42,721 bases of DNA, from assembly GCA_030688605.1 (NCBI GenBank), contig JAUYJB010000125.1:1-42721 (forward strand). Reading direction: 5' to 3'. Position numbers and translations under genes: made by a program. The stretch comes from Hyphomicrobiales bacterium. GTDB lineage: Bacteria > Pseudomonadota > Alphaproteobacteria > Rhizobiales > NORP267. Under the pieces are notes generated by a model. That model had not been told where the DNA came from. It saw only the letters and a list, made by a program, of their open reading frames with translations, and searched no databases. Below, in pieces: positions 8,654 to 18,429 of the stretch (the stretch's first letter is position 1; each line of letters begins with the position of its first letter).

Positions 8654-9595
8654 ATGGCGGTTGCATTCGTGTTTCCCGGCCAGGGCAGCCAGCAGGTCGG
8701 CATGGGTCGAGCCTTGGCCGACGCCTACCGCCAGGCGCGCGCCGTTTTCGACGAGGTCGACGAGGCGCTCGGCGAGAAGCTCAGCGACATCATATGGGAG
8801 GGCCCGGAGGACCGACTGACGCTCACCGCCAACACCCAGCCGGCGTTGATGGCGGTCAGCCTGGCAGTGGTGCGGGTGCTCGAGGCGGAGGGCGTCAAGA
8901 CTGCCGAGGCGGCCAAATATGTCGCCGGCCACTCGCTCGGCGAATATTCCGCGCTCGCCGCCGCCGGCGCGCTCTCCATCGCCGATACCGCCCGCTTGCT
9001 GAGATTGCGCGGCAGCGAGATGCAGAAGGCGGTGCCGTTGGGCGAGGGGGCAATGGCGGCCCTGATCGGGCTCGATTTCGACGCCGCCGTTGAGGTCGCG
9101 AATGCCGCCGCCGAAGGCGAGGTGTGCCAAGCGGCGAACGACAATGCGCCGGGCCAGGTGGTGGTCTCGGGCACCAAGGCGGCGGTCGAGCGGGCGATCA
9201 GGATCGCCGCCGACAGGGGCGCGAAACGGGCGTTGCTATTGCCGGTGAGCGCACCGTTCCATTGCGCCCTGATGGCGCGTGCGGCCGACGCCATGGCCGA
9301 TGCCTTGGACGCGACCGAGGTGCGCCCCACCGCCGTGCCGCTGGTCTGCAACGTCACCGCGGCGCCCATCACCGAGCCCGACGACATCCGCAGGCGGCTG
9401 GTCGAACAGGTGACCCGCACCGTGCGCTGGCGCGAAAGCGTCGCCTTCATGGCGCAGAACGGCGTCGACACCCTTTACGAACTCGGTGCCGGTAAGGTAC
9501 TGACCGGTCTGGCCAAGCGCATCGACCGGGAATTGCGCGCGCACGCCGTCGGCACGCCCGACGAAATTGCCGCCCACGCCCCGGAACTCGCCTGA
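8654..9595 (+). CDS. fabD: Malonyl-CoA:ACP transacylase
   Basis: FabD moves malonyl from CoA to acyl carrier protein, supplying extender units for fatty acid synthesis. The 313-residue product has the oxyanion motif FPGQGSQ at 7-13, the catalytic serine in GHSLGEYSA (S94), the conserved Arg region RLRGSEMQKA, and the catalytic histidine in SAPFHCALM. Length is standard. The ATG at 8654 follows the aagg stretch of the leader. It is the first gene of fabD-fabG-acpP-fabF. Confidence 0.97.
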   Translation: MAVAFVFPGQGSQQVGMGRALADAYRQARAVFDEVDEALGEKLSDIIWEGPEDRLTLTANTQPALMAVSLAVVRVLEAEGVKTAEAAKYVAGHSLGEYSALAAAGALSIADTARLLRLRGSEMQKAVPLGEGAMAALIGLDFDAAVEVANAAAEGEVCQAANDNAPGQVVVSGTKAAVERAIRIAADRGAKRALLLPVSAPFHCALMARAADAMADALDATEVRPTAVPLVCNVTAAPITEPDDIRRRLVEQVTRTVRWRESVAFMAQNGVDTLYELGAGKVLTGLAKRIDRELRAHAVGTPDEIAAHAPELA

Positions 9596-9656
9596 GTCGG
9601 CATGAAACCGGCGCCCGCCTTCACATGCCCAGCCGTAGCTGACCGGAGTCCTGCAA

Positions 9657-10394
9657 ATGTTCGATCTTGAGGGGAAATGTGCGCTCGTCACCGGCGCATC
9701 CGGTGGCATCGGCGCGGCCATCGCGAGGGCCCTGCATGGGCGCGGCGCAACGGTAACCCTGTCGGGCACGCGCGAGCCGTTGCTAAAGGAACTGGCCGCC
9801 GAACTCGGCGAGCGCGCCCACGCGATGACGTGCGATCTGTCCGATTCTGAGGCCGTGAATGCCCTTGCCGCGCGCGCCGAGGAGGCGATGGGCAGCCTCG
9901 ACATTGTCGTCAACAATGCCGGGATGACCCGCGACGGACTGCTCCTGCGCCTGCGCGACGAGGATTGGCAGGCCGTCATCGACGTCAATCTGACCGCCGG
10001 CTTCCGCATCGTGCGCGGCGCGCTGCGCGGCATGATGCAGCGGCGCTGGGGCCGGGTGATCGGCATCTCATCGGTCGTCGGCGTCACCGGAAATGCCGGA
10101 CAGGGCAACTACGCCGCCGCCAAGGCCGGCATGATCGGCATGACCAAGGCGCTCGCCCAGGAGGTCGCCAGCCGCAACATCACCGCCAACTGCGTTGCCC
10201 CGGGGTTCATCGATACGGCGATGACCGAAGCGCTCAACGACAAGCAGCGCGCGGCGATCCTTACCAAGGTTCCCGTCCGTCGCCTCGGCAGCGCCGAGGA
10301 GGTTGCCGCGGCGGTGGTTTACCTTGCCAGTTCCGAGGCCGCCTATGTGACCGGCCAGACCCTGCATGTGAACGGCGGAATGGCGATGATCTGA
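9657..10394 (+). CDS. fabG: 3-oxoacyl-ACP reductase FabG
   Basis: This NADPH-dependent enzyme reduces 3-oxoacyl-ACP to 3-hydroxyacyl-ACP in each elongation round. The 245-residue SDR protein has the nucleotide motif TGASGGIG at 12-19, NNAG at 86-89, the catalytic serine pair near 138-139, and the YxxxK pair Y152/K156 in NYAAAKAG. It ends with the FabG-like [13 protein letters not shown]. It follows fabD by 61 nt and is clearly the fatty-acid-synthesis FabG by context. Confidence 0.97.
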   Translation: MFDLEGKCALVTGASGGIGAAIARALHGRGATVTLSGTREPLLKELAAELGERAHAMTCDLSDSEAVNALAARAEEAMGSLDIVVNNAGMTRDGLLLRLRDEDWQAVIDVNLTAGFRIVRGALRGMMQRRWGRVIGISSVVGVTGNAGQGNYAAAKAGMIGMTKALAQEVASRNITANCVAPGFIDTAMTEALNDKQRAAILTKVPVRRLGSAEEVAAAVVYLASSEAAYVTGQTLHVNGGMAMI

Positions 10395-10633
10395 TGCGCC
10401 GGCGGGCGCTGCCTGCGGCGACAATCACGCTTGATGGACAGGTCGGTAAGCTGGTAAAGGGCTTGGGTGGTCGAGGGCGGCAAAGTGTGATACCAACCGC
10501 GCCGACCGAACCTCACCGGATCAGGGAGGGACCCTTCGCTGGCGGCCTTAAAGCGCGGGGGGAGCACGGACTTGCCTTGGCTCCGCGGGGTCGTTCCTTT
10601 CGGTTCGTCTGGAAATTAACGGGGAAGCAGCCT

Positions 10634-10870
10634 ATGAGCGACATTGCAGAGCGGGTAAAGAAGATCGTCGTCAAGAATCTCGGCGTGGAACCCGAAAAGG
10701 TCACGGAAAACGCCAGTTTCATCGACGATCTGGGGGCCGACAGCCTGGATACGGTTGAGCTCGTTATGGCATTCGAAGAGGAGTTTGGCTGCGAGATCCC
10801 GGACGATGCCGCCGAGACCATTTTGACGGTCGGCGACGCCGTCAAGTTTCTTGAAAAGAACGCCAGCTAA
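10634..10870 (+). CDS. acpP: Acyl carrier protein
   Basis: AcpP carries the growing acyl chain on a phosphopantetheine arm. The 78-residue acidic product has the attachment motif [12 protein letters not shown] with the modified serine at S37. The ATG at 10634 is the correct start. The same frame stays open far upstream through the antisense-like reading of fabG, but that part is not coding. A GGGGAAG stretch lies about 8 nt upstream. The 239-nt gap after fabG suggests a separate promoter, as is usual for acpP. An extended -10-like TGTGATAC occurs near 10486, but no convincing -35 was seen. Confidence 0.97.
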   Translation: MSDIAERVKKIVVKNLGVEPEKVTENASFIDDLGADSLDTVELVMAFEEEFGCEIPDDAAETILTVGDAVKFLEKNAS

Positions 10871-10945
10871 GGCCTGTTCGGCTGAGCCGGTGAGCGCCTC
10901 GTCCGCCGGGTGGCTCTTCAGTACAGTCGTCTGGAATGATTGCCG

Positions 10946-12211
10946 ATGAGACGAGTTGCGGTGACCGGCCTCGGCATGGTGACGCCCCTGGGATGCGGGG
11001 TCGAGACCACATGGTCCAGTCTGATCGCGAGCCTGAGCGGCGCCCGTAGAGTCGTAGAGTTCGACGTTTCCGACATTTCCGCCAAGATCGCCTGCCGGGT
11101 GCCGCGCGGCGACGGCGAGGGTGGAACGTTCAATCCCGACGACTGGATGGAGCCCAAGGAGCAGCGCAAGGTCGACGAGTTCATCACCTTTGCGATGGCC
11201 GCGGCCGAGCAGGCGCTCGACGACGCGGGCTGGCACCCCTCCACCTATGAGCAGGAAGTCCGCAGCGGCGTCCTGATCGGTTCGGGGATAGGGGGTCTGG
11301 AAGGCATCGAGCAGGGCGCGCTTTTGGTTCGCGACCGCGGGCCCCGGCGCTTGAGCCCGTTCTTCATCCCCGGCCGTCTCATCAATCTGGCCTCGGGCTA
11401 CGTTTCCATCCGGCACCGGCTAAAAGGCCCGAACCATTCCGTCGTCACCGCCTGTTCGACCGGCGCCCACGCGATCGGCGACGCGGCGCGCATGGTGGCG
11501 CTGGGCGATGCCGAGGTCATGGTCGCCGGCGGCACCGAGTCCCCGGTCTGCCGCTTGGCGATGGCCGGCTTCGCCGCGTGCCGGGCTTTGTCCACCGCTT
11601 TCAACGACGAGCCGGAACGCGCCTCGCGGCCGTACGACAGGGATCGCGACGGTTTCGTCATGGGCGAGGGGGCCGGCATCGTGGTGGTCGAGGAGCTGGA
11701 GCACGCCAAGGCGCGCGGCGCCAATATCTATGCGGAGATCGTCGGCTATGGTCTGTCCGGCGATGCCTATCACATAACCGCGCCGGCAGCGGACGGCGAC
11801 GGCGCGCGGCGCTGCATGCGCGCGGCGATCGCGAGCGCCGGCCTCGAGCCGGCAGATATCGACTATGTGAACGCGCACGGCACTTCGACCCCGCTCGGCG
11901 ACGAGATCGAGCTGCACGCGGTCGAAACGGTGTTCGGCAACGCCGCCGGCCGGCTGTCGATGTCGTCGACCAAGTCGGCGATCGGCCACCTGCTGGGGGC
12001 AGCCGGCGCGGTGGAGTCAATCTTCTCCATTCTCGCCATCCGCGATCAGGTGGCTCCGCCGACCATCAATCTCGACAATCCGTCGGTCAACACGGTGATC
12101 GACCTCGTCGCCCACAAGGCGCGGGAAAGAGATATCGACACGGTGCTGTCCAACTCCTTCGGCTTCGGCGGGACCAATGCATCATTAATCTTTCGCCGCT
12201 ACGATGGCTGA
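10946..12211 (+). CDS. fabF: 3-oxoacyl-ACP synthase II (FabF)
   Basis: FabF condenses malonyl-ACP with acyl-ACP during chain elongation. The 421-residue product has the nucleophilic cysteine in TACSTGAHAIG (C170), the first histidine in NAHGTSTPLGD, the lysine/histidine region KSAIGHLLGAAG, and the C-terminal NSFGFGGTNAS. I prefer the ATG at 10946 (MRRVAVTGLGMVTPLG) over a TTG two codons earlier. It lies 75 nt after acpP, in the usual order. Confidence 0.96.
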   Translation: MRRVAVTGLGMVTPLGCGVETTWSSLIASLSGARRVVEFDVSDISAKIACRVPRGDGEGGTFNPDDWMEPKEQRKVDEFITFAMAAAEQALDDAGWHPSTYEQEVRSGVLIGSGIGGLEGIEQGALLVRDRGPRRLSPFFIPGRLINLASGYVSIRHRLKGPNHSVVTACSTGAHAIGDAARMVALGDAEVMVAGGTESPVCRLAMAGFAACRALSTAFNDEPERASRPYDRDRDGFVMGEGAGIVVVEELEHAKARGANIYAEIVGYGLSGDAYHITAPAADGDGARRCMRAAIASAGLEPADIDYVNAHGTSTPLGDEIELHAVETVFGNAAGRLSMSSTKSAIGHLLGAAGAVESIFSILAIRDQVAPPTINLDNPSVNTVIDLVAHKARERDIDTVLSNSFGFGGTNASLIFRRYDG

Positions 12212-12316
12212 CCTGCATGGGCGGCATCGGCCGCTCACCGTTTCGCCATAATCATCGCTAAATTCTGGGCTAGTTTCTGATCCCCAAGGCAAGGCTCGCG
12301 ATCACGGAAGGGCGAT

Positions 12317-13636
12317 GTGTTTGGTTTGAAGTCTCGCAATGCCGCCGAGGTGGACGCGGCACCTGATCAGCCGGAAGAGATTCTGGGACATCTGGAATTC
12401 GGCAACGCCGGAGCCGATCACTATTATCCGCGCTCGCCGAGAGAGGCGATCCAGCCGGAACACGTGCCGCAGCCGCCCGATGACGGGCGCGGCAAGCGCC
12501 ACCCGGTCATGATGCTCGGCAACGGCCTCATCTCGCTTCTGATCTTCCTGTTCATCGCCTCGGGCGGAATATTCTTCATCCTCAAGCAGCAGTTCGAGGC
12601 ACCGGGCCCGCTGAGGCAGACCCGCGCGGTCGTCGTTCCGGAGGGCGCCACCGTCACTCAGATCGCCAGCCGCCTCGAGCGGGAGGGCGTCATTGCCGAC
12701 AGCACCCTGTTTCTCGCCGGTGTCTATGTGGCCAAGGCCGCCAGCAACCTCAAGGCCGGGGAATATCTGTTTCCGGAGCAGGTCAGCATGCGCGACGTCA
12801 TGGACCGACTGATCGAGGGCCGGGCGATCCTGCACAAGATCACTATCCCCGAAGGGCTGACCAGCGCGCAGATCATCGCCCGGCTGATGCAGGACGAAGT
12901 GCTGACCGGCGGGGCTGGTGAAGTGCCGCCGGAAGGCACGCTGTTGCCGGAGACCTACAAGGTGACCCGCGGCACCGAGCGCAGCGCCCTGATCAGACGC
13001 ATGCGCAGGGCGCATGAGCGGGCGATCGCCCGCATCTGGGAGCGCCGTGACAAGGACCTGCCCCTGAAATCGCCCGAGGAGCTGGTGATCCTCGCCTCGA
13101 TCGTCGAGAAGGAGACCGGCAGGGTCGACGAGCGCCCGCGCGTGGCCTCCGTCTTCATCAATCGCCTGAAGCGGTCGATGCGGCTGCAATCGGACCCGAC
13201 CATCATTTATGGCATTGCCGGCGGCAATGGGAGCCTCGGACGGCCGATCCGGCAGAGCGAGATCGACAAGGTGACCCCTTACAACACGTACCAGGTCGGA
13301 GGATTACCACCGACGCCGATCGCGAATCCGGGAGTCGAGGCGCTCGAGGCGGCGGCCAATCCCTCGCGCACCCAGGATCTGTACTTCGTCGCCGACGGGA
13401 CCGGCGGTCATGTGTTCGCCGCCACGCTGGAAGAGCATAATCGCAATGTCGCCCGCTGGCGCGATGCGCAGAAGCAGGCGCAGCGCGAGGCGCAACGCGA
13501 GGAGGTCGAATCGGAGCAGCCGGTCGCTGAGGCTGAGTCGCCGGACCCGCTGCCCCCCATGCCGCTCAATCTCAATCTGAGCCCGTTGCCCGGCTCGGCG
13601 GGCGAGGCCAGTCCGGGGGCGTATTCCCTGCAATGA
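12317..13636 (+). CDS. mltG: Endolytic murein transglycosylase MltG
   Basis: MltG cleaves nascent glycan strands and helps terminate peptidoglycan synthesis. The 439-residue product has a roughly 65-residue cytoplasmic N-terminus and one membrane segment (NGLISLLIFLFIASGGIFFI). A LysM-like region follows (VVPEGATVTQIASRLEREG), then the YceG catalytic domain with the LASIVEKET glutamate motif and LQSDPTIIYG. The C-terminus is a Gln/Glu/Pro-rich tail. A GTG at 12317 starts the frame; the overlapping ATG at 12315 is in another frame and stops after four codons. It follows fabF, as in many alphaproteobacteria. Confidence 0.94.
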   Translation: MFGLKSRNAAEVDAAPDQPEEILGHLEFGNAGADHYYPRSPREAIQPEHVPQPPDDGRGKRHPVMMLGNGLISLLIFLFIASGGIFFILKQQFEAPGPLRQTRAVVVPEGATVTQIASRLEREGVIADSTLFLAGVYVAKAASNLKAGEYLFPEQVSMRDVMDRLIEGRAILHKITIPEGLTSAQIIARLMQDEVLTGGAGEVPPEGTLLPETYKVTRGTERSALIRRMRRAHERAIARIWERRDKDLPLKSPEELVILASIVEKETGRVDERPRVASVFINRLKRSMRLQSDPTIIYGIAGGNGSLGRPIRQSEIDKVTPYNTYQVGGLPPTPIANPGVEALEAAANPSRTQDLYFVADGTGGHVFAATLEEHNRNVARWRDAQKQAQREAQREEVESEQPVAEAESPDPLPPMPLNLNLSPLPGSAGEASPGAYSLQ

Positions 13637-13649
13637 TCCAGCGCGATTT

Positions 13650-13686
13650 CCGGTCGAATTGAGTCCAGCTGACCGGGAACCGCTGC
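13650..13686 (-). repeat. Dispersed intergenic palindrome, family 1 copy D
   Basis: The ends CCGGTC (13650-13655) and GACCGG (13671-13676) form an inverted repeat. Read on the minus strand the element starts GCGGTTC and ends CAATTCGACCGG, matching the element beside radA. It lies between mltG and yicC. Confidence 0.5.
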
Positions 13687-13786
13687 AAGCTGCCGACTCG
13701 CGCCCTTGAGGGCGACGGCCCGGCTCTGTAAAGTCCCTGCGTGCCCGCGAATCGCCGGCGCGGAGGACGGGAACGGATCCCCATTC

Positions 13787-14674
13787 ATGACCCTCATGAG
13801 CATGACCGGATTCGCGCGCAGCGAGGACGCGCGCGGGCCGCTGCGCTGGTTCTGGGAGGTGAGGAGCGTCAATGGCCGCGGTCTCGATCTGCGACTGCGC
13901 CTGCCGGCCGGCTTCGAGCGGTTGGAAGTGGGGTTGCGCCAGCGGCTGAGCGGCCGGCTCGCGCGCGGCTCCGTCCAGGCGAGCCTTCAGGTCCAGTCCG
14001 ACACACCGGTCTCGGAGGCGCGCATCAACATGGCCGTCCTGAAGCAGATGTTGGCAACGGCGGAGGCTTTGCGCGGGCGCATCGAGGCGGACCCGCCACG
14101 ACTTGACGGGCTGTTAGCGCTGAAGGGCGTCGTCGAGCTTGTCGAACCGCAGCAGAACGAGGCGGAAACCGAAGCGTGCCGTGCCGCCATTGAGGCCTCG
14201 TTCGATGCCGCGCTCGATGCGCTGATTACCATGCGCACGGAGGAAGGCGCGCGCATCGGCGAGGTGCTTTCCGCCCAACTCGATTCCATGGCCAAGCTCG
14301 CTGATGCCGCAACCGAGCTCCCCGCGCGAAAGCCCGCGGCGGTGCGCGAGCGGCTCACCGCCCAGGTGCAAAAACTGCTCGAGGCGAGCGACCAGCTCGA
14401 ACCGGACCGCCTGCACCAGGAAGCCGTTCTGCTTGCCGCCAAGTCCGACATCCAGGAGGAGCTCGACCGTCTCGAATCCCATGTGGCGGCGGCGCGCGAG
14501 CTTCTCCAGACCGAAGGCGCGGTCGGGCGCAGGCTCGAGTTCTTGGCGCAGGAGTTCAACCGCGAGACCAACACGCTGTGCGCCAAAGCGGCCGACGTGA
14601 GCTTGAGCGCGATCGGCCTGGAACTGAAGTCCCTCGTCGACCAGTTCCGCGAGCAGGTGCAGAACATTGAATAG
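13787..14674 (+). CDS. yicC: YicC family endoribonuclease
   Basis: YicC-like proteins are conserved and have been linked to endoribonuclease activity and stationary-phase survival. The 295-residue product has the N-terminal signature SMTGFAR, then [15 protein letters not shown]. The C-terminal DUF1732 block includes [38 protein letters not shown] and the closing [17 protein letters not shown] chose the ATG at 13787; an ATG three codons later (13796) is possible. It lies directly before gmk, as in most proteobacteria. Confidence 0.92.
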   Translation: MTLMSMTGFARSEDARGPLRWFWEVRSVNGRGLDLRLRLPAGFERLEVGLRQRLSGRLARGSVQASLQVQSDTPVSEARINMAVLKQMLATAEALRGRIEADPPRLDGLLALKGVVELVEPQQNEAETEACRAAIEASFDAALDALITMRTEEGARIGEVLSAQLDSMAKLADAATELPARKPAAVRERLTAQVQKLLEASDQLEPDRLHQEAVLLAAKSDIQEELDRLESHVAAARELLQTEGAVGRRLEFLAQEFNRETNTLCAKAADVSLSAIGLELKSLVDQFREQVQNIE

Positions 14675-14693
14675 CAGGGCCGCGCCACCGCCG

Positions 14694-15317
14694 ATGCCAC
14701 GCCGCGGGTTGATGCTGGTGGTGTCTTCGCCTTCGGGGGCCGGCAAGACCACCCTGACCCGTCTGCTGCTTGAGGCCGAGGGCGATATCAGCCTTTCGAT
14801 TTCGGTGACGACGCGGCCGCGCCGCCACAGCGAGGTGGACGGGACGGATTACCATTTCATCACCGAAGAGCGCTTCGAGGCACTGCGCGCCCGCGACGAG
14901 CTTCTGGAATGGGCCGAGGTCCACGGTAACCTTTACGGCACGCCAGCCAAACCCGTCGAGCAGGCGCTGTCGGCCGGCCGCGACATGCTGTTCGACATCG
15001 ACTGGCAGGGCGCGCGGCAATTGTCCGAAAAGGCGCGCGCAGACATGGTCGGCGTCTTCATCCTGCCGCCCTCCGCGGGCGAGCTCAGAGCGCGGCTCGA
15101 GCGCCGCGCCGAGGACAGCGCCGAGGTCATTTCGAGCCGTCTGGCCGGCGCCCGCACCGAGCTCGACCACTGGCTGGAATATGACTTCGTGATCGTCAAC
15201 CAGGACCTGGAAGAGAGTCTTGCGGGGCTGCGCGCCATCCTTGCCGCCGAGCGGCTGCGCCGCGAGCGGCGCGCCGGCCTTGCCGATTTCGTGCACGGGA
15301 TTCAGGCGGACTTGTAG
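14694..15317 (+). CDS. gmk: Guanylate kinase
   Basis: Gmk phosphorylates GMP to GDP with ATP. The 207-residue product has the P-loop [11 protein letters not shown] near residues 11-21, [19 protein letters not shown] with the GMP-binding residues, [12 protein letters not shown], and [11 protein letters not shown] chose the ATG at 14694 ([15 protein letters not shown]). An in-frame TTG at 14667 overlaps yicC and would add nine residues. It ends about 50 nt before a palindromic repeat that separates it from the convergent rsmA. Confidence 0.96.
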   Translation: MPRRGLMLVVSSPSGAGKTTLTRLLLEAEGDISLSISVTTRPRRHSEVDGTDYHFITEERFEALRARDELLEWAEVHGNLYGTPAKPVEQALSAGRDMLFDIDWQGARQLSEKARADMVGVFILPPSAGELRARLERRAEDSAEVISSRLAGARTELDHWLEYDFVIVNQDLEESLAGLRAILAAERLRRERRAGLADFVHGIQADL

Positions 15318-15364
15318 TCCGAAATCCACCTGATGCGAATCCGATTTCGGTCCTATCTTTTTGG

Positions 15365-15417
15365 TCGAGCATGTTGTTCTCGCAAAACCGGTTCCCACTC
15401 TTGCGGAACATGCTCTA
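15365..15417. repeat. Hyphomicrobiales-type intergenic palindrome, family 2 copy F
   Basis: A 9-bp perfect stem gagcatgtt/aacatgctc (15367-15375 and 15407-15415) flanks the core GCAAAACCGGTTCCCACT. This resembles the dispersed palindromes common between genes in Rhizobiales. The TAG stop of rsmA (15417-15415 on the minus strand) is the outer edge of the element. Lying between convergent gmk and rsmA, it may act as a bidirectional transcript end. Confidence 0.75.
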
Positions 15418-16266
15418 GGCGTCGAGGGCGCGGGCGATGGCGCAGAACTGCTCGACGCTGACGGTCTCTGCCCGCGCCGTCTCGGCGATGCCGAGCGCCT
15501 CCAGAGCGGCAATCGCCTTTTCCACCCACGCCTTGTCGCCGAGCCCTTTGAGGCTCGATCGCAGCATCTTGCGCCGCTGGCCGAAGGCGGCCGCGGTCAA
15601 TCGCTCAAGCGTCCGGCGCCGGCACGGATAGGGTTTCACCTGCGGCTCAAGCTCGACCAGGGCCGAGGTCACGTTCGGCGCCGGCACGAAGGCTCTCGGG
15701 CTCACCGTGAACAGGATGCGCGGCCGGGTGCGCCACTGCGCCAGCACGGCGAGCCGGCCATAGGCCTTGCTGCCCGGCGCAGCCGCGATCCGCTCGGCCA
15801 CCTCCAACTGGAACATCAGCACCAGCCGGTCGAAGAAGGGCGGCCAGGGCTCGGCCGACAGCCAGCCGGTAAGAAGCGGCGTCGCGATATTGTAGGGAAG
15901 GTTGCCGACGATGCGCACGGGCGCCGGCGCAAGCGATGCATAGTCCGTCTTCAGCGCGTCGCCGGAGACGATTTCGAGCCGTCCCGGGCAGCAGGCGGCG
16001 ATCTCCTTGAGCGCTTCGAGGCAGCGTTCGTCGCGCTCAATGGCGACGAGCTTGGCGGCGCCCTCGGCGAGGAGCGCGCGGGTAAGGCCGCCCGGCCCCG
16101 GCCCGACCTCGATCACCGTGACGCCCGCAAGCGGGCCTGCGGCGCGCGCGATGCGGCCGGTCAAGTTGAGGTCGAGGAGAAAATTCTGGCCCAGGCTCTT
16201 GCGCGCGGAAAGGCCGTGTCTGGCGATGACCTCGCGCAGCGGCGGCAGTTCGCCAAGGCCCGTCAA
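15415..16266 (-). CDS. rsmA: 16S rRNA (adenine1518/1519-N6)-dimethyltransferase RsmA
   Basis: RsmA dimethylates two adjacent adenines in the 3' helix of 16S rRNA during 30S maturation. The 283-residue product has [12 protein letters not shown], the SAM motif [16 protein letters not shown], the acidic loop VAIERD, and the catalytic motif IVGNLPYNI. The only suitable start is a TTG at 16266, which overlaps the pdxA stop in TTGA. There is no ATG or GTG before the conserved LGQNFL block, and homologues begin at about this point. The coupling suggests translation depends on pdxA. The stop codon lies inside a dispersed palindrome. Confidence 0.94.
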   Translation of the reverse strand: MTGLGELPPLREVIARHGLSARKSLGQNFLLDLNLTGRIARAAGPLAGVTVIEVGPGPGGLTRALLAEGAAKLVAIERDERCLEALKEIAACCPGRLEIVSGDALKTDYASLAPAPVRIVGNLPYNIATPLLTGWLSAEPWPPFFDRLVLMFQLEVAERIAAAPGSKAYGRLAVLAQWRTRPRILFTVSPRAFVPAPNVTSALVELEPQVKPYPCRRRTLERLTAAAFGQRRKMLRSSLKGLGDKAWVEKAIAALEALGIAETARAETVSVEQFCAIARALDA

Positions 16267-17273
16267 GGCCGGGATCCGGCAAGGCGGCCGGCAAGCCTGA
16301 TCGCTTCGATCAGGCTCGTGGCGCTGGCCCGACCGCTGCCGGCGATGCCAAAGGCGGTTCCGTGGTCGGGCGAGGTGCGCACGAAGGGAAGGCCGAGGGT
16401 GACATTGACCGCGCGATCGAAGGCCAGCGTCTTGATCGGGATCAGCGCCTGGTCGTGATACATGGCAAGGGCCGCGTCATAGCGCGTTCTGGCGGCAGCG
16501 TGAAACAGGGCGTCGGCAGACACCGGGCCGAAGGCATCGATGCCCTCGGCGCGGAGCTGGGCGACGGCCGGCGCGATCATCGTCGCTTCTTCGGTGCCCA
16601 GCACGCCGGCCTCCCCGGCATGGGGGTTGAGCCCGGAAACGGCGAGGCGCGGGGCCTTGATCCTGAACTTGTCGGTCAGCTCGCGGGCGACGATACGCCC
16701 GGTCTCGACGATCAGCGCCGTGCTCAGGGCGCCCGGCACGGCGGCAAGCGGGATGTGGATCGTAACCGGCACGACGCGCAGCTCGTCCGAGGCCAGCATC
16801 ATGACCGGGCGCGCGGGCCGGCCCCACGCCTTGAGCGCCAAGGCGCCGAGAAACTCGGTGTGTCCGGGATAGTCGAATCCGGCGTTGTAAAGGCCCGCCT
16901 TGTGGATCGGGTTGGTGATGAGGCCGGCGCCGCGCTTGTCATGGATCAGCGCCACCGCCTGCTCGATGCAGGCGATGATGCAGGGCGCATTGGCGGCATC
17001 AGGCTGACCGGCGCGGCTCGGGCGGGCCAGCGGCACGGGGACAACCGGCAGCGCTTCGCAGAACAGCCGCGCTGCCGCCTCCGGCTCGGCGGGTTCGACG
17101 CGGAGTTCGAGCCCGCAGGCGGCGGCCCTTGCGCGCAAATCGTCCGGGTCGCCGAGATAGGCGAAGGCCGGCAGTCCTTCCCGCTCGCGCGCGAGCCAAG
17201 CCCGGGCAGCAATCTCCGGCCCGATCCCGGCCGGATCGCCCATGGTCAAGAGCAGTGGCGGCGGCTCGGCCAT
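16263..17273 (-). CDS. pdxA: 4-hydroxythreonine-4-phosphate dehydrogenase
   Basis: PdxA oxidises 4-phosphohydroxy-L-threonine in the DXP-dependent route to pyridoxal phosphate. The 336-residue product has the N-terminal [11 protein letters not shown], the metal and substrate motifs NPIHKAG and LNPHAGEAG, and the C-terminal [15 protein letters not shown] chose the ATG at 17273. An in-frame TTG at 17294 would add seven residues and nearly touch surA. The surA-pdxA-rsmA order is the classical one. Confidence 0.95.
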   Translation of the reverse strand: MAEPPPLLLTMGDPAGIGPEIAARAWLAREREGLPAFAYLGDPDDLRARAAACGLELRVEPAEPEAAARLFCEALPVVPVPLARPSRAGQPDAANAPCIIACIEQAVALIHDKRGAGLITNPIHKAGLYNAGFDYPGHTEFLGALALKAWGRPARPVMMLASDELRVVPVTIHIPLAAVPGALSTALIVETGRIVARELTDKFRIKAPRLAVSGLNPHAGEAGVLGTEEATMIAPAVAQLRAEGIDAFGPVSADALFHAAARTRYDAALAMYHDQALIPIKTLAFDRAVNVTLGLPFVRTSPDHGTAFGIAGSGRASATSLIEAIRLAGRLAGSRP

Positions 17274-17298
17274 TGGTCCGGATGCACCGGCCAAAGGC

Positions 17299-18261
17299 CT
17301 AACGCCGCTCGATGACGGCGTCCCGCTTCAGATCGAGCAGATGCCGTCGGGACATGGCCTCGAATTCCTTATTGATCAGCTCGATTTCCGCCGTCCGCCG
17401 GGCGAGCTTCTCGTCCTTGATTTCGTTCTTGGCGCAGACCGCGATCAGTTCGACGCCGGTGTCGTGGATTCGCGGCGCCGTCGTCTGGTTGACGCCGAGC
17501 TCGTCGAACGTCTTGCGCTCGGCAGGCGACATGGCGTCCGAGGTATGCTGGCCGAGATCGTTGATCACCACGTCGGGCACGCCGGCGACCTGCGCCTTGG
17601 TCTCCGCACAGGAGCGGAAGCCGCGCTGAAGGTGCTTGGCCAGGTTGACCCGTGCGTTCACCGTCGCCTCGGAAGCATCCTTGGGCACGATGAACAGAAT
17701 GCCCTGCAGAATGAATTCATAGCGCGTCGAGATCTTGGGACCCTCAATGTGCCGCAGCGCCTCGTCGACATCCTCCGGGCGCGCTTGCAGGTTGCGGCCG
17801 AAGCGGGCGCGGATGACCAGAGGCCAAACGAGCTGCGTCTCGATGCGCTTGGAAAACGAACTTATGTTGATGCCAACGCCGCTCAGAGCGCGCGTGAATT
17901 GAGGCACGGTCATCTTGGTGCGTTGGGCGATATCCTTGAGCTGCTGCTGCACACCCTCTTGCGGCACATTGATATTGAGGCGCTTGGCCTCCTGCATGAT
18001 GAGCTTTTCCTCGATCAATTCGTCGATCGCCCGGCTGCGCAGACGGTTGGTGTCACGCTGGCCGGTGGTGACGGTGATCAGCCGCACGCGCTGTTGTACG
18101 TCGTAGTTGGAGATCGGCTCGTCATTGACCAGCACGGCGATGCCCTGGGCATTCTGGGCCATGGCCGGCGCGCCGCAAAGCGCCGCCAGCATGCTCGTCA
18201 GGGCCAAGCCCAGCAATGCGGAGAGAATTGGCCTTTGCATGGTTGTCGCAGCAGATGTCAT
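17299..18261 (-). CDS. surA: SurA N-terminal domain periplasmic chaperone / PPIase-like protein
   Basis: SurA-type proteins chaperone outer-membrane proteins in the periplasm. The 320-residue product has a signal peptide (MQRPILSALLGLALTSMLAA, cleavage after APAMA). A SurA N-domain follows (VLVNDEPISNYDVQQRVRLI and the helices to about residue 150), then a single divergent parvulin-like region (YEFILQGILFIVPK to VELIAVCAKN). This is about 100 residues shorter than E. coli SurA, which has two parvulin domains. The start at 18261 has a GGAACG upstream; 18240 (MQRPILS) and a GTG at 18297 are alternatives. Its position after lptD, itself a SurA-dependent barrel, supports the role. Confidence 0.85.
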   Translation of the reverse strand: MTSAATTMQRPILSALLGLALTSMLAALCGAPAMAQNAQGIAVLVNDEPISNYDVQQRVRLITVTTGQRDTNRLRSRAIDELIEEKLIMQEAKRLNINVPQEGVQQQLKDIAQRTKMTVPQFTRALSGVGINISSFSKRIETQLVWPLVIRARFGRNLQARPEDVDEALRHIEGPKISTRYEFILQGILFIVPKDASEATVNARVNLAKHLQRGFRSCAETKAQVAGVPDVVINDLGQHTSDAMSPAERKTFDELGVNQTTAPRIHDTGVELIAVCAKNEIKDEKLARRTAEIELINKEFEAMSRRHLLDLKRDAVIERR

Positions 18262-18352
18262 CGCTTCAATCGTTCCGTCATCGATTCGCCTTGGCACCCA
18301 TCGTGGCGGTTAGCTGGCAAAGTCGGCAATTTTGTGCCACCTGCAACCTGCT

Positions 18353-18378
18353 CCGGTCAATTGGTTCCCAATGACCGG
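18353..18378. repeat. Dispersed intergenic palindrome, family 1 copy C
   Basis: The stem ccggtca/tgaccgg continues past one bulged base into ttgg/ccaa with a ttc loop. It therefore reads nearly the same on both strands. Read on the minus strand it matches the radA-side element at 21 of 26 positions. It lies between lptD and surA. Confidence 0.6.
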
Positions 18379-18429
18379 GGGGCTGATCCAGGCAAAACGG
18401 GCCCGCCGCTCCGCCGCACGTGCCGAGGC

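Noticed and set aside
9639-9650. Half-copy of family 1 repeat (agctgaccgg) before fabG
   Set aside because: Only one arm is present and no partner arm or core follows; a chance match is likely.
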